Shown in pieces: positions 28,133 through 36,930 of a DNA stretch of 64,000 nucleotides (within the stretch, counting starts at the first letter, position 1; each line of letters opens with the position of its first letter). The notes under the pieces were generated by a model. That model ran no database searches, had not been told where the DNA came from, and was given only the letters and a program-made list of their open reading frames with translations. Source of the stretch: an uncultured Psychromonas sp. (GTDB lineage Bacteria; Pseudomonadota; Gammaproteobacteria; Enterobacterales; Psychromonadaceae); assembly GCF_947489755.1 (NCBI RefSeq), contig NZ_CANLFB010000005.1:62001-126000 (forward strand), read 5' to 3'. Made by a program: the position numbers and the translations under genes.

Positions 28133-29104
28133 ATGTTTTTTTCTAGTCCTTTTAAGTTAAAAAAGAAAGGCATTATGGGGATGAACCAACGTAACAGTGG
28201 TTATATTGGTCGTTACAATCCGCGTCGCTTATATCCTTTAGTGGATAACAAGCTAAAAACCAAAATCATTGCACGAGAAGCAAATGTGACGACTCCAGCC
28301 CTACTTGGTGTTATCTCGATGCAAGCTGAAGTTGAAGACGTAGAACATTTTATTAAAGATACCCCAGGATTTGTTATTAAACCTGCAAAGGGCAGTGGTG
28401 GTAAGGGCATTTTGGTTATTACCAAAATAAAAAATGGCCGTTATTACAAACCTAATGGTAATGAAGAAACACTTGCTGAGATAAAACGTCATGTCACTGA
28501 TATTTTAGCTGGATTGTTTAGTTTAGGCGGAAGTGCAGATCTCGCTGTTGTAGAAGGCTTAATTCAATTTGATAGTGCCTTTGATGGTTTTAGCTTTGAA
28601 GGTGTGCCTGATGTACGAGTGATCGTATTTAAAGGCTTCCCTGTGATGGCGATGATGCGTCTATCAACCGCCGCTTCCGATGGTAAAGCTAATTTACATC
28701 AAGGCGCTGTTGGTGTAGGCATTGATATAGCGACAGGGAAAGCCGTTAACGCTGTTCAGTTCGATTTACCTGTTGAACGCCACCCAGATACAGATAAAGA
28801 GCTAAAACTGCTTAACGTACCAAAATGGGAGCGTTTAATCTATCTAGCAGCAAGCTGTTACGAAATGTCTGGTATGGGTTACCTTGGCACCGATATGGTA
28901 CTCGACCGTGATTTGGGGCCGATGTTATTAGAGCTTAATGCTCGTCCAGGGTTAGCGATTCAAATTGCTAATGGGACAGGTATTCTGCCACGTTTAAAGC
29001 TTATTGAAAGTTTAACCAATGCAGAGCAAATGACGGTAGAAGAACGTGTCGCTTTTTGTAAGAAACATTTTGCAGAAACCCCATTAGTTGAAATAGCTTC
29101 TTAA
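28133..29104 (+). CDS. RimK-like alpha-L-glutamate ligase-like ATP-grasp protein
   Basis: The cytoplasmic ATP-grasp enzyme has 323 residues. The nucleotide-binding lysine is in FVIKPAKGSGGKGILVI (Lys83 with the glycine loop 87-92), and the metal-binding end of the fold is in MLLELNARPGLAIQIAN. The family (alpha-L-glutamate ligase-like) is related to RimK and should ligate an amino acid to a peptide or similar acceptor, but the substrate is unknown. It is the last gene of the three-gene operon. A strong terminator follows 47 bp later. Confidence 0.87.
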   Translation: MFFSSPFKLKKKGIMGMNQRNSGYIGRYNPRRLYPLVDNKLKTKIIAREANVTTPALLGVISMQAEVEDVEHFIKDTPGFVIKPAKGSGGKGILVITKIKNGRYYKPNGNEETLAEIKRHVTDILAGLFSLGGSADLAVVEGLIQFDSAFDGFSFEGVPDVRVIVFKGFPVMAMMRLSTAASDGKANLHQGAVGVGIDIATGKAVNAVQFDLPVERHPDTDKELKLLNVPKWERLIYLAASCYEMSGMGYLGTDMVLDRDLGPMLLELNARPGLAIQIANGTGILPRLKLIESLTNAEQMTVEERVAFCKKHFAETPLVEIAS

Positions 29105-29150
29105 CTGAACATAAATCAATCATAACCTCATAATGAGTCATTAAATTTAT

Positions 29151-29184
29151 AAGCCTGTTACCATGATGGTAACGGGCTTTTTTT
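29151..29184 (+). terminator. Terminator of the ATP-grasp operon
   Basis: A 13-bp stem with one G-T pair (29151-29163 with 29167-29179) is followed by a run of T. Confidence 0.9.
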
Positions 29185-29679
29185 CGTTCAATTTTTAATT
29201 ATTCATTCTTTACCACTACATTTCGATAATGGTAATTAATGATGAACATGCCTTATCTTTCTTCATATTTCCTCTTCTGCAGCACCTCACTTAGCTCATC
29301 TAATACCGATAAGTTAACCTCTATGGATAGCAATATATTGAGTGTTAATTGATAGATTAAAGAAATAGATTTAATACTAAATAGCGAAGAAATCGAAACT
29401 CCATGTTCAAAGTAATTAATGGAAATGGCATCTTTTTAAATAATTTGTAAATAGTTTTTGCTTTATGTGCTTGAGAGGAGTCTTTGCAAGGAATGGTTAA
29501 GATAGCTAATTAAGCGTAATAGTTCAAAGGATAAGTGATAACGGCGATAGTGAAGGTCGGACTTATTAGTTGAATTCAGGATACAATATATTACTGTTAA
29601 TATTACTGTTAATATTACAGTTACTTGAGTTTATTGACGTCCAACAAAGTTAAGCATTTAATAAAGTATAAAAACAAAA
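29185..29679. other. Intergenic region without genes
   Basis: About 500 bp between convergent units. No ORF or RNA gene is supported. It contains two perfect and one partial copy of the 12-bp unit ATTACTGTTAAT at 29590-29625. Confidence 0.5.
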
Positions 29680-29700
29680 AAACCGAGTAAAACTCGGTTT
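29680..29700 (-). terminator. Terminator of sspAB
   Basis: A 9-bp stem (29680-29688 with 29692-29700) is followed on the minus strand by a long T-rich run. It lies 62 bp after the sspB stop. Confidence 0.88.
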
Positions 29701-29762
29701 CTAATTAAATATTAATAACAGTTAAATATGTTATTAAACTAGTCAATTATTAAGCTAACCAG

Positions 29763-30188
29763 TTATTTCACCACTGTTAATGTCGGCTTCTTACCTGAAC
29801 CTTTAGTGCTTGGATTTGCTTCTTTATTGTCTTCGACAGACTGTAAAGGCATATCAAACTTTTCATAAGCAGGCTCTTCAGGGAAGATGGTACCAGCACC
29901 ATTTTCACGCGCATAAATTCCTTCGATAGCATATAAAGGAACGTACACTTGCATTGGTTGACCAGAGAATCGAGCATTAAAAGATAATGCCTCATCATCT
30001 AAAGAAAAAGCAATCACTGAACTAGGTGCAATATTTAATACGATCTTACCATTTTCAACAAATTGTTGTGGTACATCAACATGTGGTTTTGTTGCATCAA
30101 CAATTACATGAGGCGTGCATTCACTATCAACTATCCAGTTGTAGAAAGCGCGCATTAGATAAGGACGTTGTACTAACATTTCCGACAT
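29763..30188 (-). CDS. sspB: ClpXP adaptor / stringent starvation protein B
   Basis: SspB delivers ssrA-tagged peptides to ClpXP. The 141 residues start with the folded substrate-binding domain (MSEMLVQRPYLMRAFYNWIVDSECTPHVIVDAT) and continue through NIAPSSVIAFSLDDEALSFNARFSGQP. A flexible acidic linker follows, and the conserved C-terminal ClpX-binding tail (KKPTLTVVK) closes the protein. It is 25 bp downstream of sspA on the same strand. Confidence 0.96.
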   Translation of the reverse strand: MSEMLVQRPYLMRAFYNWIVDSECTPHVIVDATKPHVDVPQQFVENGKIVLNIAPSSVIAFSLDDEALSFNARFSGQPMQVYVPLYAIEGIYARENGAGTIFPEEPAYEKFDMPLQSVEDNKEANPSTKGSGKKPTLTVVK

Positions 30189-30213
30189 TTTAAATACCTA
30201 CCAATTTAAAGAA

Positions 30214-30849
30214 TTAACCGCCGATACGGATTTCACGCTCAGTTTCAGTCATTGAAGCTTGGAATGATTCACGTTCGAATACTTTAACCATGTAGCTTTT
30301 TAGACCCGTTACATTATCGTAACCTAAATCGATTTTTAATTCTGGTAGACGCCATAATAATGGTGCCATGTAGCAATCAACAATCGTAAATTCTTCAGAC
30401 ATAAAGTAAGAGAAGTGATCAAATACTGGTGCTACTTCAAGAATTTTAGCACGTAACTTAATACGAGCAGCTTCAGCTTTAGCAACATCATTAGACATAA
30501 CAATAGCAACTAATGGGTACCATTCGCTTTCTATACGTTGCATTAATAAACGGCTTTTAGCGCGTTCAACTGGGTATACAGGCATAAGTGGTGGATGAGG
30601 AAAACGCTCATCTAAATATTCCATAATAATACGTGAATTATATAAGACTAATTCACGATCAACCAATGTAGGAACATCACTATTTGGTGTTAATTCAGCT
30701 AACTCCTCAGATGGGTTTTCGTCATCAACAGTCGTGATGTCGACATTAACGCCTTTTTCAGCTAACACGATACGTGTTTGGTGACTATATAAATCAGATG
30801 GTCCTGAGAACAACGTCATTACAGAACGTTTATTTGCAGCTACAGCCAT
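30214..30849 (-). CDS. sspA: Stringent starvation protein A (RNA polymerase-associated)
   Basis: This 211-residue GST-fold protein binds RNA polymerase and affects stationary-phase and acid-stress transcription. The thioredoxin-like N-terminal part (SVMTLFSGPSDLYSHQTRIVLAEKGV) is followed by a helical C-terminal domain. It lacks the catalytic Cys/Tyr of active GSTs, as expected. The order rplM-rpsI-petABC-sspA-sspB is typical for gammaproteobacteria; here ftnA lies between rpsI and petA. Confidence 0.95.
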   Translation of the reverse strand: MAVAANKRSVMTLFSGPSDLYSHQTRIVLAEKGVNVDITTVDDENPSEELAELTPNSDVPTLVDRELVLYNSRIIMEYLDERFPHPPLMPVYPVERAKSRLLMQRIESEWYPLVAIVMSNDVAKAEAARIKLRAKILEVAPVFDHFSYFMSEEFTIVDCYMAPLLWRLPELKIDLGYDNVTGLKSYMVKVFERESFQASMTETEREIRIGG

Positions 30850-30951
30850 GGAATACCCCTAGTAGTTAAAAATGTGTGCTTAAAAAACACAAACGGCAAT
30901 GATGTCACAGTGACGCCATTGCCGAAAAAATGAGAGAAATGATATTGGTGC

Positions 30952-31689
30952 TTAGTGAATATCGCGCCAGTACTCTTTCTTCAATAAGTAACTCAGTATA
31001 AATAAGATTATTAAGAAACCGATTACCCAAAAACCTAAGCTTTGACGTTCAAGTTTGTTCGGCTCTCCTGAATAGACTAGGAAGTTTACCAGATCTAGTA
31101 CCGCTTCGTCATACTCATCGGATGACATCTCACCTGTACCACTACTTTCAAGTCCGACAACCGTAAGATGTTCGACACCTTGCTCATCAACATGAGTTTC
31201 CGTAATAGCAGTAGGAATGCCTTGTAACTCTTCTAATACATGCGGCATACCCACATCTTTAAAGACAACATTATTCACGCCAAATGGGCGATTAGGGTCT
31301 TTATAGAAAGAACGTAAGTAAGTATATATCCAGTCAGGTCCACGTAAACGGGCTTCTAACGTTAAATCTAATGGAGGATTACCAAACCACTTAGCAGCAT
31401 CTTTTTTATCCATACTGTTAATCATTAGCTCACCAATCTTGCTATCTGTGAAGATCAAGCTATCACGCATCATCTGGTCAGGTATTCCTAAATCAGTTGC
31501 AACACGTTGGTAACGTTGATGTGCAGTAGAGTGACAAGCAGAGCAGTAGTTCATGAATAATTTAGCGCCATTTTGTAATGATGCTTTATCAGTCAAGTCA
31601 TAATTTGCTTTATCTAAAGGAACACCACCGCCTGCTGCAAAAACAAGGCTCGGTATAATTGCCACTAAGGCTATCAATAATTTTTTCAT
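30952..31689 (-). CDS. petC: Ubiquinol-cytochrome c reductase, cytochrome c1 subunit
   Basis: This is the membrane-anchored c-type cytochrome of the bc1 complex. The signal peptide ends at about residue 19 (LVFA), the haem motif CSACH is at 49-53 after the FMNYC turn, and the C-terminal transmembrane anchor is LGFWVIGFLIILFILSYLL (about 217-235). The sixth ligand Met is likely in DVGMPHVL. It overlaps petB by one base (TAATG type) in the petABC operon. Confidence 0.95.
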   Translation of the reverse strand: MKKLLIALVAIIPSLVFAAGGGVPLDKANYDLTDKASLQNGAKLFMNYCSACHSTAHQRYQRVATDLGIPDQMMRDSLIFTDSKIGELMINSMDKKDAAKWFGNPPLDLTLEARLRGPDWIYTYLRSFYKDPNRPFGVNNVVFKDVGMPHVLEELQGIPTAITETHVDEQGVEHLTVVGLESSGTGEMSSDEYDEAVLDLVNFLVYSGEPNKLERQSLGFWVIGFLIILFILSYLLKKEYWRDIH

Positions 31690-32966
31690 TAGTGTGTCAA
31701 CCTCGTTGGTAGTGGCTTAGTCTTCTCATTTTTACTGTAAATAAACAGGGCAATAAAGAAACCAAAGTATCCGACAGATGCTATCTGAGCAATCAATGTA
31801 TATAAAGGCGTCGCAACTAGCGTACCTAATACACCCAACACGATGAAACAAATAATAAATTGTGTAATATTTAGCTTATGCTTCCAACTACGGTAACGAA
31901 TTGATTTAACCTTACAACGGTCTAACCAAGGTAATAAGAACAAGATTGCAATAGACCCACCAAAGAACACAACACCAATAAGTTTATCTGGAATTGCACG
32001 TAGAATTGCATAGTAAGGTGTGTAATACCAAACTGGCGCAATGTGATCTGGTGTTTTCAAGCCATTTGCAGCTTCAAAGTTAGGCGCTTCAAGTAAATAA
32101 CCGCCACCTTCAGGAATAAAGAAAAGAACCGCACAAAAACAAATTAAGAAGAACGATACACCCATGATATCTTTCACCGTAAAGTACGGATGGAAAGGAA
32201 TAGCATCGACAATATCTTTCTTACCACTGTATTGTTTATGGAAAGTAAATTGACCTTTTTCCTCTTCAGTCGCAGAACCTTTTTTACGTTTAATCTCTAC
32301 ACCATCTGGATTATTAGAACCGACTTCGTGTAAAGCAACAATATGTAAAAATACCAAAGCAACTAATGCTAATGGCAACGCCACAACATGTAATGCAAAG
32401 AAACGGTTAAGTGTTGCACCAGAGATAACATAATCACCACGTATCCATAGTGTTAAGTCATCACCAATAATTGGAATCGCACCAAATAGTGAGATAATTA
32501 CTTGTGCTCCCCAGAAAGACATTTGTCCCCAAGGTAGTAAATATCCCATGAATGCTTCGGCCATTAGCACTAAGAAGATCAACATACCGAAGATCCAAAT
32601 AAGCTCACGTGGCTTTTGGTATGAACCGTAAATTAAGCCGCGGAACATATGCAAGTATACAACGACAAAGAATGCTGAAGCCCCGGTAGAATGCATGTAA
32701 CGTAATAACCAACCATAAGGAACATCACGCATGATGTACTCTACAGAAGCAAATGCGCCTGCTGCAGATGGGTTGTAATGCATTGTTAACCAGATACCAG
32801 TTAATAATTGGTTAACTAGCACTAACATTGCTAAAGAACCAAAAAAGTACCAAAAGTTAAAGTTAACGGGAGTCGGGTATTGTGCAAGATGTTTATTCCA
32901 CGTTTCCGTCATTGGGATACGAGTATCGATCCAATCGATGCCGCCCATCACTAATTTTTTAAGCAT
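31689..32966 (-). CDS. petB: Ubiquinol-cytochrome c reductase, cytochrome b subunit
   Basis: This is the core haem-b subunit of complex III with quinol-oxidation and quinone-reduction sites. The 425 residues hold about eight or nine transmembrane helices. The four haem-ligating His lie in HSTGASAFFVVVYLHMFR and in FALHVVALPLALVALVFLH. The PEWY-type motif of the Qo site appears as PVWYYTPYYAI here (about 311-321), a variation also seen in other gammaproteobacteria. The stop overlaps the petC start, and the start overlaps the petA stop. Confidence 0.95.
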   Translation of the reverse strand: MLKKLVMGGIDWIDTRIPMTETWNKHLAQYPTPVNFNFWYFFGSLAMLVLVNQLLTGIWLTMHYNPSAAGAFASVEYIMRDVPYGWLLRYMHSTGASAFFVVVYLHMFRGLIYGSYQKPRELIWIFGMLIFLVLMAEAFMGYLLPWGQMSFWGAQVIISLFGAIPIIGDDLTLWIRGDYVISGATLNRFFALHVVALPLALVALVFLHIVALHEVGSNNPDGVEIKRKKGSATEEEKGQFTFHKQYSGKKDIVDAIPFHPYFTVKDIMGVSFFLICFCAVLFFIPEGGGYLLEAPNFEAANGLKTPDHIAPVWYYTPYYAILRAIPDKLIGVVFFGGSIAILFLLPWLDRCKVKSIRYRSWKHKLNITQFIICFIVLGVLGTLVATPLYTLIAQIASVGYFGFFIALFIYSKNEKTKPLPTRLTH

Positions 32967-33556
32967 TAGGCATCTCCTTTGTCTACGCCAATGAGGATAT
33001 TTGTCTCATCCACATAATAATGTGGAGGTATCACTAAATTTAATGGTGCAGGTACGTTTTGGAATACACGCCCTGCCATATCAAACTTTGAACCGTGACA
33101 TGGGCAGAAGAATCCAGATTCGACGCCTTCAACTTGCTCATTAAATGAATCAGGTAAATAAGTTGGTGAACAACCTAAATGAGTACAGATACCTACAGCA
33201 AGAAATAAATCAGGTTTTAAAGAACGACCTGCATTAGTCGCATATTCAGGTTGTTGGGGTTCTTTCGATTCAGGGTCACGTAATTTACTATCTAATGTCG
33301 CGAGTTCTTCAATTACTTTTTGTGTTCGGGAAACAACCCATACCGGTTTGCCTCGCCATTCAACACGAATTAATTGACCTGGCTGAATTTTGCTAATATC
33401 CACGCTAACTGGCGCACCAGCAGCTTTAGCTTTTTCACTTGGACTCCAAGATTTCACAAAAGGTACTGCTACTGCGGCAGCCCCTACAGCACCAACAACT
33501 CCCGTTGTTAGTGTTAGAAACTTGCGACGACCAGAATTAACAGGCACATTGCTCAT
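32966..33556 (-). CDS. petA: Ubiquinol-cytochrome c reductase, Rieske iron-sulfur subunit
   Basis: This is the Rieske [2Fe-2S] protein of the bc1 complex. A Tat-type signal anchor (GRRKFLTLTTG, then a hydrophobic helix) is followed by the soluble domain with both ligand boxes: CTHLGC (Cys124, His126, Cys129) and CPCHG (Cys151, Cys153, His154). The 196-residue length is normal. It is the first gene of petABC, and its promoter must lie in the gap after ftnA. Confidence 0.96.
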   Translation of the reverse strand: MSNVPVNSGRRKFLTLTTGVVGAVGAAAVAVPFVKSWSPSEKAKAAGAPVSVDISKIQPGQLIRVEWRGKPVWVVSRTQKVIEELATLDSKLRDPESKEPQQPEYATNAGRSLKPDLFLAVGICTHLGCSPTYLPDSFNEQVEGVESGFFCPCHGSKFDMAGRVFQNVPAPLNLVIPPHYYVDETNILIGVDKGDA

Positions 33557-33734
33557 TTAACCATCTCCATTGTGAGCTACTAAAAAAGCAGTTCAAAAAA
33601 TATAAAACTGGGGGGTTTACATCAATCCGTTGAAACATGAATTACGAATGTACATAAAAACTGGCTGAATTTTAAAGAAATCGCCCCTCATTTACAAGCC
33701 ATTACCATTACTTTTGACGGGGAAATACGAAAAA

Positions 33735-33757
33735 AGCATGGCTTAGTTGACCATGCT
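33735..33757 (-). terminator. Hairpin downstream of ferritin
   Basis: AGCATGG (33735-33741) pairs with CCATGCT (33751-33757) and a T run follows on the minus strand. It lies about 48 bp past the ferritin stop. Confidence 0.75.
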
Positions 33758-33804
33758 CTCATTAGAACTGCTTTGCATCAAAAAGACAGCTCAACATTGA
33801 AGGT

Positions 33805-34329
33805 TTAAACAGCGGCGTCCATAATAGATGTTGAACCTGTTTTTGCAATTTCAGCAAGATCTTTATCAATCCAATATAGCGCTTTACCATCTTCACCCAC
33901 TAAAGAGATTTTATCTAAAATACCTTTAAATAGCTTCTCTTCTTCATGTTGCTCTGCGACATACCACTGTAAAAAGTTAAAAGTAGAATAATCATGCGTT
34001 GTGAATGCAACATGGGTTAATTCATTAATTTCTTTAGTAATTAAACATTCATGTTCATAAGTTGCTTCAAATACATCTTTTAATGACTCAAAGTCAACTG
34101 GTGGAGCTTCAATTGAACCTAAAATAGGTAAGGCACCCGTTTCACTAACATAAGTAAATAAGCGATTCATATGCTCCATTTCTTCTGTAGCATGCTTACG
34201 TAACATAGTCGCAGCACCTTCATAGCCTTTGTCTTCACACCAAGCGCTCATTTGTAAATACAAGTTTGAAGAGTAAAACTCTAAATTAATTTGTTCGTTC
34301 AACTTTTCAACCATGGTCTTATTTAGCAT
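33805..34329 (-). CDS. ftnA: Non-haem ferritin
   Basis: FtnA is an iron-storage protein with a four-helix bundle that forms a 24-mer shell. The ferroxidase-type residues are in [11 protein letters not shown] (Glu17 region), [20 protein letters not shown] (the E-x-x-H pair), and [14 protein letters not shown]. The length of 174 is typical for FtnA and there is no haem ligand of the bacterioferritin type. It is a single gene between the rpsI terminator and petA. Iron-dependent control is likely in the family, but no Fur box was seen just upstream. Confidence 0.92.
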   Translation of the reverse strand: MLNKTMVEKLNEQINLEFYSSNLYLQMSAWCEDKGYEGAATMLRKHATEEMEHMNRLFTYVSETGALPILGSIEAPPVDFESLKDVFEATYEHECLITKEINELTHVAFTTHDYSTFNFLQWYVAEQHEEEKLFKGILDKISLVGEDGKALYWIDKDLAEIAKTGSTSIMDAAV

Positions 34330-34391
34330 GACCTTCTCCTATTATTATTAATTGATTAACTTTAAAGCGCGATCCACTAAAAAACAAGTAA

Positions 34392-34421
34392 AAAAAAGCC
34401 CAGTATAAACTGGGCTTTTTT
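34392..34421 (-). terminator. Terminator of rplM-rpsI
   Basis: A 13-bp stem (34392-34404 with 34409-34421) with an AAAAAA/TTTTTT base could act on both strands. It lies 20 bp after the rpsI stop. Confidence 0.92.
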
Positions 34422-34440
34422 GCAATTCGTAAAAACGAAA

Positions 34441-34830
34441 TTAACGTTTAGAGAACTGTGGACGTTTACGTGCTTTATGTAAACCGACTTTCTTACGCTC
34501 AACTTTACGAGCATCACGTGTTACGAAGCCTGCACCACGTAATTCAGAACGTAGTGTCTCATCAAACTGCATTAATGCACGAGTGATACCTAAACGGATT
34601 GCGCCAGATTGACCAGTTGTACCACCACCTTTAACAGTGATGTTTAGGTCGAATTTTTCAGCAGAGTCTACTAACACTAATGGTTGACGAACAACCATAC
34701 ATGCAGTTTCACGACCGAAGTATTCATCTAGGTTACGTTTGTTGATAGTGATTTGACCACTACCTGCTTTCATAAACACACGAGCTGTAGAGCTTTTGCG
34801 ACGACCTGTGCCGTAGTATTGATTTGCCAT
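34441..34830 (-). CDS. rpsI: 30S ribosomal protein S9
   Basis: S9 sits in the head of the 30S subunit and reaches the P-site tRNA with its C-terminal tail ([17 protein letters not shown]). The 129 residues start [19 protein letters not shown], the family standard. It is co-transcribed with rplM, 15 bp upstream. Confidence 0.98.
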   Translation of the reverse strand: MANQYYGTGRRKSSTARVFMKAGSGQITINKRNLDEYFGRETACMVVRQPLVLVDSAEKFDLNITVKGGGTTGQSGAIRLGITRALMQFDETLRSELRGAGFVTRDARKVERKKVGLHKARKRPQFSKR

Positions 34831-34845
34831 TGTTTTATATTCCTA

Positions 34846-35274
34846 TTAGATGTCTAAAACTTGTGGTTGCTGTGCAGAATGTTGATGCTCAGTACCAGCA
34901 TAAACTTTCAATTTACGGTACATTGCGCGGCCTAGAGGACCACGTGGCAGCATACCATTTACAGCTTTTTCAATAACACGCTCAGGAGCACGTACGATCA
35001 AGTCTTCAAAGCTAATTGCTTTAATGCCACCGATGAAACCTGTGTGGTGGTAGTAAATTTTACCTTTAGCTTTGTTACCAGTTACAGTAACTTTCTCAGC
35101 ATTGATAACGATGATGTAATCGCCAGTATCAACATGAGGAGTGTATTCAGCTTTATGTTTACCGCGTAAACGTAAAGCGATTTCAGTAGCTAAACGACCT
35201 AGTGTTTTACCTTCAGCGTCAACTACGAACCAGTCGCGTTTTACTTCAGCTGGTTTTGCAACAAAAGTTTTCAT
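34846..35274 (-). CDS. rplM: 50S ribosomal protein L13
   Basis: L13 is an early-assembly 50S protein (142 residues, start [30 protein letters not shown]). In E. coli it also represses its own rplM-rpsI operon through the mRNA leader. A leader of about 145 nt with two predicted hairpins is present here too. Confidence 0.98.
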   Translation of the reverse strand: MKTFVAKPAEVKRDWFVVDAEGKTLGRLATEIALRLRGKHKAEYTPHVDTGDYIIVINAEKVTVTGNKAKGKIYYHHTGFIGGIKAISFEDLIVRAPERVIEKAVNGMLPRGPLGRAMYRKLKVYAGTEHQHSAQQPQVLDI

Positions 35275-35426
35275 TAAGTTATACCCAAATTAATGATTTA
35301 AAAAAAATATGACTACATAAATTGCAGCCAAAAATGTATTTTTCGCCTTTCCGTATCCCTTCGAATACGTCTAGCGTAAACAGATCCACCATAACAATTG
35401 GGGAGGTGGATAACGTGGGCGGCCAG
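35275..35426 (-). promoter_or_regulatory. Structured 5' leader of rplM-rpsI
   Basis: The leader between the promoter and the rplM ATG has two hairpins: ATCCACC (35384-35390) with GGTGGAT (35405-35411), and CGTAT with ATACG (35352-35369). Their place in front of rplM suggests an L13-binding autoregulatory structure, as known in E. coli. The sequence itself only shows the pairing. Confidence 0.5.
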
Positions 35427-35432
35427 ATTATA
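35427..35432 (-). promoter_or_regulatory. -10 element of the rplM promoter
   Basis: TATAAT on the minus strand is followed directly by a GC-rich discriminator (CTGGCCGCCCACG), as in stringently controlled ribosomal promoters. No good -35 hexamer is visible. The rest of the gap up to 35595 shows no gene. Confidence 0.55.
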
Positions 35433-35595
35433 TAGAAAATTGAGCCAGAGATCACCTGTTTATTACAACTTTATGAACAAGTTTCTCACAGTTCGTTAAT
35501 AGTTGTTAACAATCAGCGATATTTACTTATTTGCCTACATCATTACTTATCTAATCACTTGCTTCATTAGTAAAGTAATAAACGATGGGAGGTTA

Positions 35596-36705
35596 TTATA
35601 TATCGAGGTGATGTGCCTTACTTAAATAAGCTTTACTTTGCATTTCTAACAAACGAGAAACACAACGTTGGAATTCAAAGGCAAGACGAGTGCCTTTATA
35701 AAGTTCTAATACGCTGACTTCAGCAGATATAATAAGCACTACGTTACGATCGTAAAATTCATCGACCATCGCAATAAAGCGTCTACTTAAATCATTATGC
35801 TGTTCTGTCATTTGGGGAATGTTAGACACTAATACAGTGCGATATAAGATGGCTAATTCAATATAGTCATGAACGCTACGAGGCCCATCACACAATTCAC
35901 TAAATTCTATACTAAGTGTATCGCAGCTATTGGCAATAATATTGAGAGGTCTATCATTAATGGTAATGGTGTGATTGTACTCTTTATCACCAGAGGAAAA
36001 AGTTTCAAAACTATTTTTAATCTGTAATGCAGCTTCTTGATCAAGAGGATAGTGATAAATTTCAGCGTCAATTAAACGACCTAAACGATAATCTTTACCG
36101 CCGTCTAAGTTAAAGATTTCACAATGTTTGTTAATAAGATCGATGGCAGGTAAAAATCGAGCTCTTTGCAAACCATTTCTATATAGATGATCAGGGTGAA
36201 TATTAGACGTTGCAACTAATACAACTCCCTCGGCAAATAAAGCTTCAAACATGCCAGCTAAAATCATCGCATCGGTAATATCTTCAACAAAAAACTCATC
36301 GAAACAAATGATGTCAGTTTCACTGGCAAATTGCTTCGCGATTTCTTTCAAAGGGTCGACTTGCCCTTGTAATAAGGTTAATTTTTTATGCACTTGCAAC
36401 ATAAAGTGATGAAAGTGCAGACGCTGTTTACGTTTACCTTGAATACTATGAAAGAATAAATCAACAAGATAAGTTTTACCTCGTCCAACACCACCATAAA
36501 AATAAAGGCCTTTAATATTATTTTTAGCTTTAGGAACAGAACTGAACAAACGCTGGAATAAAGAACTTTTTGGCTCTGGTTTAGTCTGATTTTCTAACAA
36601 TTCATCATATAATCGTTGTAGCATGGTAATTGCTTGCAACTGTGCGTCGTCAGCAAAGAAATTGGGTTTTAATAGGTCTGCTTGATATAAAGAAAGTGGT
36701 GTCAC
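35596..36705 (-). CDS. zapE: Cell division protein ZapE (AFG1-like ATPase)
   Basis: This 369-residue P-loop ATPase associates with FtsZ rings under stress. Walker A is GGVGRGKTY (71-79) and Walker B is DIICFDEFFVEDI, followed by ATSNIHPDHLYRNGLQR. The start codon is a GTG at 36705 without a clear ribosome-binding site. The frame has no earlier start. It lies upstream of rplM and divergent from degQ, as in E. coli. Confidence 0.93.
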   Translation of the reverse strand: MTPLSLYQADLLKPNFFADDAQLQAITMLQRLYDELLENQTKPEPKSSLFQRLFSSVPKAKNNIKGLYFYGGVGRGKTYLVDLFFHSIQGKRKQRLHFHHFMLQVHKKLTLLQGQVDPLKEIAKQFASETDIICFDEFFVEDITDAMILAGMFEALFAEGVVLVATSNIHPDHLYRNGLQRARFLPAIDLINKHCEIFNLDGGKDYRLGRLIDAEIYHYPLDQEAALQIKNSFETFSSGDKEYNHTITINDRPLNIIANSCDTLSIEFSELCDGPRSVHDYIELAILYRTVLVSNIPQMTEQHNDLSRRFIAMVDEFYDRNVVLIISAEVSVLELYKGTRLAFEFQRCVSRLLEMQSKAYLSKAHHLDI

Positions 36706-36930
36706 ATTAATGTCTTAATAAATCAGTAAATTAACCTTTATATAACATATTTTGAAGTACTTTATACAGAGACATTTAAAATGTTAAATAAGTTTTGAGG
36801 CATATCTCGCGAAAAAGACGAGAAATAAACATCTCAAACAAATTTAACTATTATTATATAGCAGGTTATTCTGATAGATAATTACGAATCAATCATCAAA
36901 AAGTTCAGTAAAAACGAATAAGGAATCAAA

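Noticed and set aside
30214-30849. Glutathione S-transferase
   Set aside because: The fold is GST-like, but the sequence and position beside sspB mark it as SspA, which has no GST activity.
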